Assembly (NCBI GenBank): GCA_001275005.1
Contig: JWZX01002792.1
Location: 1 to 24,864 of the forward strand
DNA from: Chrysochromulina tobinii
Taxonomy: Eukaryota > Haptophyta > Prymnesiales > Chrysochromulinaceae
Reading direction: 5' to 3'
Length of the DNA stretch: 24,864 bases
Position numbers and translations under genes: made by a program. Below, piece after piece: positions 15,160 through 23,400 of the stretch. How positions within the stretch are numbered: the first letter of the stretch is position 1; the number at the start of each line of letters is the position of its first letter. The notes below the pieces were generated by a model. That model was not told the origin of the DNA and did not search any database. It saw only the letters and a list, made by a program, of their open reading frames with translations.

Positions 15160-16479
15160 ATGCAAGTTTCCCAGCTCCTCGTCCACGCCGTCACCGCCGC
15201 GACCGCGTTTGAGGCGCTCGGTTGGAACGAGTTGGGCGCGCACGCGGGCTTCCCTGTTGAGCGCGCTAGGCCCGGCGGTGTCGCTTATACCTACATGAGC
15301 GTTGCCGACGAGGGCGCGTTGAACCTCGACGGCAGCCGCTACGGCATCGCTGTTGTGCCTCTCCACCGTGTCGAAGGCGAACTGGACATTTTCCGCTGAT
15401 GGCGGCGGATGGTGTTATGATGAGGCAGATTGCTACGGGCGATCCTTCACCACGCTGGGCTCCAACAAAACCTGGCCCGGCGAGGCTGCCCAAATGAATT
15501 GCAACACAGCCGGCACCATGAACTCGGCGCGACTCTTCTACGGCGACGGCGCGTCCCGCTCTGGCGACGTGGCCAACCCCGTTTCCGTACCCGGCAACGC
15601 CAGCCAAACCATGTGGTTCCGCGGGCAAAAGTCCTTTGACTCGGCGCTGGACCTGCTCTTGTCCCTGGGAATGTCCCAGGCGGAGCTGATTGTGTTCACC
15701 GGCGGCTCGGCGGGCGGGCTCACCGTGTTCCTCCACCTGGACCACGTGGCGGCGCGCTTGAAGACGGAAGCGCCCAACGCGCGCGTGGTGGGCGAGCCCG
15801 TGTGCGGCTACTTTTTGGACGCGGGCAACGACGGCTCGCAGCCGTGGAACGTAACGTACACCCGACGCATGCAGTACGTGTTCAACATGCAGCAGGCGGC
15901 GGGGTCGCTATCTCCTGCATGCCTCTCCACGTACGGCATCGACGCCTGGAAGTGCATCATGGCGCCGCACGCCGTCCATTTTGTGAGCACGCCGTGGTTC
16001 GCGCTGCAGAGCCGCACCGACACGTGGCAGCTGGCAAACATTGCGATGATCCCGTGCACGGGCAACATTTCGAAGTGCCCTCCGCAGCAGTGGGCGCAAG
16101 TGCAGGCCTACAGCCCCCAATTTATGGACCAGTTTCTGGCCAATATCCACCCCGACTCCCACAATGGCGCGTTTTTAGACGCGTGCCTCATTCACGGCTC
16201 CACGAGCACTCCCATTGACGGCCTGACAAACGCGCAGGCGTTCCAGTCTTGGCTCGCGGGCAACGCCACGTACGGGTGCGTGATTTGCAGCCCCACGCCC
16301 GCCCCCTTTGGAGTTCATCTGTCCCTCCCCCCCTCCCAATCCCCCTCCCACACACCCAACTCACCATCCCCTTGCTCTTCTTCAACTTGTTCAGCAATTG
16401 GTGGGTACAAAAATGCGACGGATCCATCCTCACTGGGCCCTGCGACACCGGGAAGAGCTGCCAGGCATTCCCGCACTGA
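15160..16479 (+). pseudogene. Notum/pectinacetylesterase-family secreted hydrolase, two exons, single-base frame break near 15350
   Basis: The product begins MQVSQLLVHAVTAATAFEA (likely signal peptide) and reaches NLDGSRYGIAVV. It continues in another frame as STVSKANWTFSADGGGWCYD, the GGGWC oxyanion motif. The frames meet at about 15345-15360, where one extra base in CCTCTCC would explain the shift. Downstream are VFTGGSAGG (nucleophile Ser), LQSRTDTWQ (candidate Asp) and DACLIHGS (candidate His), the usual order of the triad in this alpha/beta-hydrolase family. Exon 2 (16395-16479) adds NWWVQKCDGSILTGPCDTGK and stops at 16477-16479. Family members remove acetyl groups from pectin or, for Notum, palmitoleate from Wnt. 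In an alga, deacylation of a wall or extracellular glycan is the likely role. Apart from the frame break, all key residues are intact. Confidence 0.8.
16276..16394 (+). other. intron of the Notum/PAE-like gene (119 nt)
   Basis: Donor GTGCGT after two bases of a Gly codon; a very pyrimidine-rich body; acceptor TTGTTCAG. Splicing restores AGNATYG-NWWVQKCDG, the conserved C-terminus of this family. Unspliced, the frame reads through low-complexity Pro/Ser sequence. Confidence 0.85.
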
Positions 16480-17453
16480 TACAAGAAAAACGGCGCTACG
16501 TCGCAAAGATGAGTGCTCACGTGCAACGATAAAAACAAGAACATCTTAGAAGCAGGCACAAGTTAAGCACATGAGGTCCTAGAGGGAGCGTTTTATTCAC
16601 TTTCACAGGGAATCTCGTAATATGCGCACCCTTACGTGACGAACTATAAGGATCAAATGACGATGCTGACACGATACACCCGATGACTCGAGGACGCACT
16701 TCGCTCATATTTTGAATTCTTTCTGGATCTCGTCCGCACGCGCACCGCACTATCCCCTGTGTGCACACGACGCGCTCGGGCCTCGGCTCGCTCTCGCGGC
16801 CGTCGCGGGAACTGACGACGCTGTATGACTATGACGTATGAGTCCGGTCTGTGACGTGACGCTGTCGTGTCCCAGTCACAGCGCAGTATGTCGGACGGTA
16901 TGCTATAATCGAAATATTTGACCGCCGGGCGGCCGGGGAACGTTACCCCCGCGAGATATCCCGCTATTTATGACCGCGAAACCCTTGTGGGCATAGTCTG
17001 CAGTCGAGTACGAGTCTGAGACTCTCGATTGGAAATCGGAGATAACGAAACTATACAGATTTATCTCGTTACTCAATGAACGACGGACGAGTAACGGACG
17101 AGACGCGCTCCATATTCCTCGGAGACTCTCCATATTCCTCGGGACGAGCTCGCCCGGAATGCGGAAATTGAACGACGCTATGAAACAGACAACAAGAGAC
17201 CGGAGGGGTTCAAGCCGCATCGGTAAGGACTGATGACAAGCCCCGAGCCCACGACGAGCAACGAGGAGAACAAGAAGGTTTCCATGCCCGGGTCCCGCCG
17301 TGTCACCATGTGCCGTTCCATGTTGCCATGTTGCATGCCGCCATACTCTCACGCCGACCTCCCCTTCAAATTCCCCCACCGCAATTCAGGGGGTCCTGCC
17401 AATGCGTAGGTCGCTCGGTAAGTTACAAAGTTCTCTCTCGCCCCAAATTCCGG
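16480..17453. other. convergent intergenic region
   Basis: No gene is recognised. It holds the 3' flanks of the esterase gene (plus) and the giant receptor-kinase gene (minus), AT-richer than the coding DNA. It includes a short direct repeat at 17108-17142 and a small palindrome GAGTCT-G-AGACTC near 17015. A minus-strand open frame (16903-17379) shows no domain. Confidence 0.5.
17108..17142. repeat. 15-bp direct repeat with 20-bp period
   Basis: CTCCATATTCCTCGG occurs at 17108-17122 and again at 17128-17142, separated by AGACT-like bases. It is a non-coding, small tandem duplication. Confidence 0.85.
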
Positions 17454-20400
17454 TCACGAATCTCCCCGTGCACTAAGCATATAAGTGTCCGTCTTCCACT
17501 TGGCCATCCCCGAGTGGCAGCTTCCTGGTGCCATCGGCAAGGGAAGCGAGAAAAAGAAAGTTGCCAAGGAGGTCGAGGAGGTCAACCAATTTGATTCGGG
17601 AGCATAGGTTGGCTCCGCGGATGCACCCGTCTGTCTCAGAACATCAGCTCGAAGCAGCTTGGTCAAGGGGCTCGAAGCTCGCAACTCGCCCTGTATGCGC
17701 TCGTGGAGCTCGTCCACGATAGAAAGGAACGCAGGCCGTTGAACAGGATCGGTCTGAAGGCACCGGGTGGTAAGCGCGAGGATGACAGGTGGGCAGCCGG
17801 CCACTTTGCGCAGCTGGTCGAGCGGGGTCGCTTGACCATTGGCAATAATCGCCATGAGCGCGCGCAAGTCTTCCTCCGAAGGCGTTCCGGAGGGCAGTCT
17901 CACATGGCTGTATGGTATGGACCGCGTCCCCATGTGTGCGAGCATGCATCCAAAGCTCCACACGTCGGTAGGCTTGGCTTTTGCGCCTGAGGTGAGCGCA
18001 ATGGCCTCGGGAGCCATGTAAGGCGGCGTGCCCGCGGCCCCCTCCGCGTGCCCGGCGTGCCCGGCGTACTTGGTGAGTGCGGTGCCAAAGTCGGCCACCT
18101 TGGCGACCCAGTGCTCCGTGAGTAACACGTTGCCAGGCTTCAGGTCGCGATGGACCACATCCATCGCATGCAGGTACGCCATGCCCTTGGCCACATCGAG
18201 GGCGATGAGGACGAGGGATGCCTCCCACGTGGCGAGCTGCTCGCGCTGCTGGTGGTGGTGCAGCACATCAAGCAGCGAGGCGGGCATGAGCTCCATCAGA
18301 ATGCCCGTCTTCCCGTCGTCGTCGTCGTGTGCGATGCCCATGGTGAGGAGCACATTGGGGTGGTGCAGGCGCATCGTGAGCTCGAACTCGTTCAGGAGCT
18401 CTTGCAGGGCCGCCGGCGTGGTCGCCGCCCGTAGGCTCTTGATGGCGCATGGGGTCGAGTTCCACACGGCCACACGCACCTCGCCGAAGCTGCCCGCTCC
18501 GAGTCTCTCCTTCAGAGTCAGCTCTTTCCAGCTCAAGTGTTTGACCACGTGCATCAAGCCTCCCGCCACGCTCGACATCTCAGTGCTCCTTTCCTTTGCC
18601 CTCTGGGATGAGCCCTCGCCCCACCCTACGATGCTCGACATCTCAGTGCCCTCTGGGATGGGCGCGGACGGTTCATTGCCCGGCATTGTGCCGAGCGTGC
18701 GCATGCGCGTGCGGCCGGGGACACTCTTGAGGACCATCTCGTCCATTAGATCCTTGTGTGATCGACGATAGTTGGTGGAATGGCGCACTGACGTGGGGTA
18801 ATCGCGCGTGAGCTTGTCGGACGATGCAAACAACGGATCCTTGGTGACCTCGCTCGAATTCGCCAGCTGGTGTGACGCGGGCAACGTTTGATCAGGTGAC
18901 GGACTCGACTTTGATTCGTCGACATGAACATGTGGTTTAAGTCGACGTTGCTTCAAGTGAATCAATGCCGGCTTGAAGCAACGCCTCGTCCACGTCATCA
19001 CTGAGGACGAGACCATGGACGACACGAAGGACGAGACAAGACAAATCAAAGTCGGCTCCACGTGCAAGGTTGGCCGCTGCAGCAGCTTGCGGACTCGCAT
19101 CCTGCGCGCCTCACGCATATCCACTGCGAGCGCGTGCTCGAGGTGCTCCGTACAGAGGTTCAGGTGCTCGGCGCGCTTCTGATCGAACTGGACCGCGATC
19201 GAGTCCTCAAAGTCGGAGAGCAGCTGAACGACCTGCTTCTGGTCGGCGCGCCCGGTGAAAACGATCCGCTTGGAGAGCATCAGCTTCTTGCACTCGCGAA
19301 GGTGGTGCTCCGGCGACTGCGCGACCACCACTTCACGCGGGGCGCCAGTCACGTCGATGTTGATGAGCTTCAGACTGCTCGCCTCCGCCTGCTTGAGCTC
19401 TTCCGAAAGCTTCTCGCCTAGCCGCTTGCGCTGCGTGACGTGCGCGAGCACAATCGAGGCAGCGGACCTCTCAAAGGTCGGCCACCCGCGCGAGTCGTAC
19501 GGTCGCAAGTTGTACATTGATTTCACCTTGCGATCCTTGCGACGAAGCGGGTAGCCGCGCTCGTTCAGCGAGCGTGCGGCGCGTGCCGCCGTCTCGTCAT
19601 CGACACGCACCACTACCTTATCCCACGACCCCTTCTCCCAGGCCAGCACGCCGTCGCCCAGCTCCATCTGCAGCTCCTCGAGCGACATGTCCTTGAGCGA
19701 CTTGTCTTCAATGACGAAGACGGTCCCCGTACGCTCGGAGACGAGCTCGCTCGGCGCGCCGTCGTGACCGAGCATGCCAGGCGGGTCCGTGAGCTGCAGC
19801 ACACAGGTGCCTGTGGCGGACGCGTAGAGGCTGCCCATGACGGAGAGGCCGCGCTTGAACTTGAGCTCATTCTCGAAGACGTGCTCGCCCATGAGCGTCG
19901 GCTCGTTTAGCTCAGACTTGGCTTTGGCTTTGGCTTTGGCGTTGCCGCACATTTGGAAAAGCTCCATGGCTTTGGCTTTGGCTTCGGCGCACATTCGAAG
20001 AAACTTCGTCTTCTTTTGCTCTTTGCCGCCGCACATGCGCTTGAAGTCGGAATGGCGCCGTGCCGCGTCCGCGTCGCCCGCCTTGAGGAAGCGCACGTAG
20101 CCTTCGGAGATGTAACGCCCGTTGTCGATGCGGTATTCTCCCTCGTCGAAGCGGTACGCGCCCCTGACGTAACGCCCATGGAAGAGCACGGCCACCTCCT
20201 TCGCCTCCGCCGCCCTCAGCTCCGTCGCCGCCTCCTTCGCTTCCTTCGCCGGCGCCACCACCGCCGCAGCTGCGGCCATCCCCTGCGCCCCTGCCGTTGA
20301 CGCCGCCTCCTCAGCCAAGCCAAGGCTCTTAATGCGGGCCATGGGGGCCAGCGACCAGCCCTCTTGCTCGCATAGGGTGACGAGCTTGTCGATGCAAACC

Positions 20401-23400
20401 TGCGCCTCCTCCTCCGTGGCGACGCGCTCCGTGGCGACGCACTCCCACTCAAACTTTAGCACGGTGAGAGGGCCCTGGTCCACATGGGCACCGAAGCGCA
20501 GCGTCTCCTTTGGGTCGTACCACGATGGTGATGAAAAGGTCTGCGGCATGCACGCAACGTCCACGAAAAGACCAAGCTCTTCTTGCTCTTCTTGCTCTTC
20601 TTGCAAGCTCCGTATTGCCTCGCGTATCTTTGCGAGCGCGCAGCCGTCGGGGTCAGGCACGCCAGGGCTGCGCCAGCCGTAGCTGACGACCTTGACGCCG
20701 CGGCGTTGCTTCGCATAGAGGTCCGCGGAGCGCTGAGGCGGCAGGAAGGCGTCCGGCGGCATGTCCTGGCAGCGTGGCAGAAAGAAGGCTCCCTCGAGAA
20801 TTTCGACGCTCTCGAGCCCAGGAAACTGAGCCAGCCTGTCGCGAACCGCCTTGGCCTTGCGGCGCAGGTCGGTTGCGGTGAGCGTGGCAGCCTCATCAAA
20901 CGTGCTGAGATGGAAGGTGACGACAACTGTATTCGGATGAGAGCTCGGCGAAACGCCAGTTTCGGCCTGGGGTGCCATATGGGCGCGGCTCCTCCGCGGT
21001 GCAAGCTCCTGTCTGAGGCGCGAAAGCATGTGCCCAGCGGAAGGTCGCTTCTCGAACTGGGCTGGCGGCACCTCCGGAGGAGAGGGAGGCGGCGAGGCGA
21101 CCGAGGCTGCCAAGGCCGCCTCCACCGTAATGCAGATGGACGAGGTCCCGCAGTGCTTCGCCAACCGCCAAATCAGCACGCTCCTCGGCTCGCTGAAAGC
21201 GAGGCGTGCCACCACCTTGGTGACGCGCGGCAGATGCTTATCCGAGCGATCAGAATCGAGCAGCCAGGCACAGTCGATGAGGCGCACCGCACCGTCGCGG
21301 AGGGCGGCCTCAATCGGCTCGTCAATGATCTGCCGCGCCTCCTTTGTTCCCTCCAGCGCCTTCACTAGCCCGTGGTGAAGGTACCATTGCCGCCTGTACC
21401 AGCGCTCGTACGCATACTCGAAGAGGATGAGCAGCGCCGCACCGACCACGGAAACGATGAGCAGCGCGCCAAGGCCCAGCTCGAGCGCAAGCCGCCCGAA
21501 CCCGTCTTGCACCGTGCCGTCGTTCGTAAGTGCGCCATACACGCAGGCCAGAACGATGGCCAAGATGTCGACCGCGAGGAGGAAGGCCTCGAGCCAATGC
21601 TGCTGACGCATCGCGTACGGCTGACGCCGGGCCTGCAGCCACCAGAAGCCGCCGAGGACGGCGATAGCGATCGCGGCAAAGACGTAGCGCGCTGTCCGGT
21701 GCGCCTCGTACGGCGAGAACCACATCACGCAGTCCATGGCGAAGGACACGAGGAAGAGAAGCCCCTGCCGCGCCCACACGACGAGCTGCCACTGGGAGCG
21801 GAGCGGCCACCGTGCGCGAGCGAGCTGATCGGCGGTGGCAGGATCGGCTTTGGCCTCCTCCATGGCCCTCTTCATCGAGCCCTCGAGCGTTGCGAGCAGC
21901 TGCTTGACCGTCTCGGCTTCGCCCTTGCCGACGAACGTTGCTTTCTCGATGTCTTTGTTCGACTGCTTGAGGATAGCGGCGGGAGACTCTTTCACATCAA
22001 CGGGAGACACCTTCTCCTCGCTAATGTCCGTGACCTTGGCTCGGCTGGCGTTAGCGCGCACGAGGCGCTCCGGCAGCCGACTCGAGGCCTGGCGGGATGC
22101 CTTGTTCAAGTGCGCCACCACCAGCTTTGAGCAGCCCTGCTCGAATGTGCACCAACCGCTAAACGTCTCGCCGCGGTCGCTGCTGTACGCGGTCTCGTTG
22201 TACACAGTGCACGCGCCACGACCCACCTCGCGCAGTGCAGTGATGCAGCGCTCCGCCTGCTTGTGCGTTGCGAAGGTCACATGCGCCTCGCCCTCTTGCT
22301 TGTGCGTTGCGGAGATAACTGTCGGCCTGATGGCGATCTCGGTGATCTTCCCTCCGAAGCGTTCGAGATCGGCGATCAAATCCTTCACGATCGTCATCTC
22401 GGAGTACTCTTCATCGAAGACGATCATGCGCCCATCGTACTCGGACGGACGCGGCGGGATGTCCTTGAGCTGCACGACAGCCGTGCCGCATACACTTGCG
22501 TAAAAGTAGCCCATACCGTCGAGCCCGCGCTTCATGGTGGCTGCCTCCTCGGGCGTACGAGGAGGCAGTCCTCGGGCCTCCTTGGCGATATCCTTCTGGG
22601 GAAGCGAGGCGAAGTCCCAAAACATTCCGCACTTGCCGAGGCCGTCTTTGCTGCGGAGGAAGCGGCGCACGGCGGAGAGCGCCGTGCCGTGCGGATCCGG
22701 ATGCTCCCGGGTCAGCCATCGATAGGAGAGGGCGAGGATGGAGCGGTCGGCGCGATCGAGCAACTCGACCGCTTCTTCTTTCGTAAAGAAGGCCTCCTCG
22801 GGCAGCTCCTGCCGCCGGCGCAAGATCACCTTACAGGACGCATCGCGACCCAGGTGCCTGTCCGAATCCTTTGAGAGCAACCACGCGCAGCGCAACAGCC
22901 GGATGGTGCCATCTTTCAGCCGCTCGCGAATGGGCCCATCGATCTTTCCTTCCGCCCAAAGCAGGAATTCCCCATGACTCGGGCCGTCGTCGCTCGCGTA
23001 CCGCTCGGTCAGGTGGCGCACCGCCTCCGCTGCGCGACGCGCCTTTTTCTGCCGAATAACCGACTTCACCCTCGCCGCCCTCGCCGCCCGAGTCACATCC
23101 CGAGTCACGCCGTGGGGGAAGAGCCATCCGCTCACCTCCCCGTTGTCGAAGGTGACCTGGTACGGGTTACTAGTCCTGTTGTCGGACGTGATCTTGCCGC
23201 GCCTGCCGTTGACCACAACGTATTCACCCATTTCAATGCGGCCTGCGAGCGCTGGAGCTACCTTCGCTGCTGCCGTCACCCGGGCCTCGCGCAGCAGCCA
23301 GTGGAAGCGCCGTAGCAGGAAGAGCCAGAAGAGCCAGAGGAGCGACGCCACAAGACGGGCGATGATCAGCCGAGTCTGGTCCTCGTCGTAGCGCATGAAG

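Noticed and set aside
16903-17379. 158-codon minus frame downstream of the giant kinase gene
   Set aside because: No motif, mixed composition and it lies beyond a clear stop. Likely chance.
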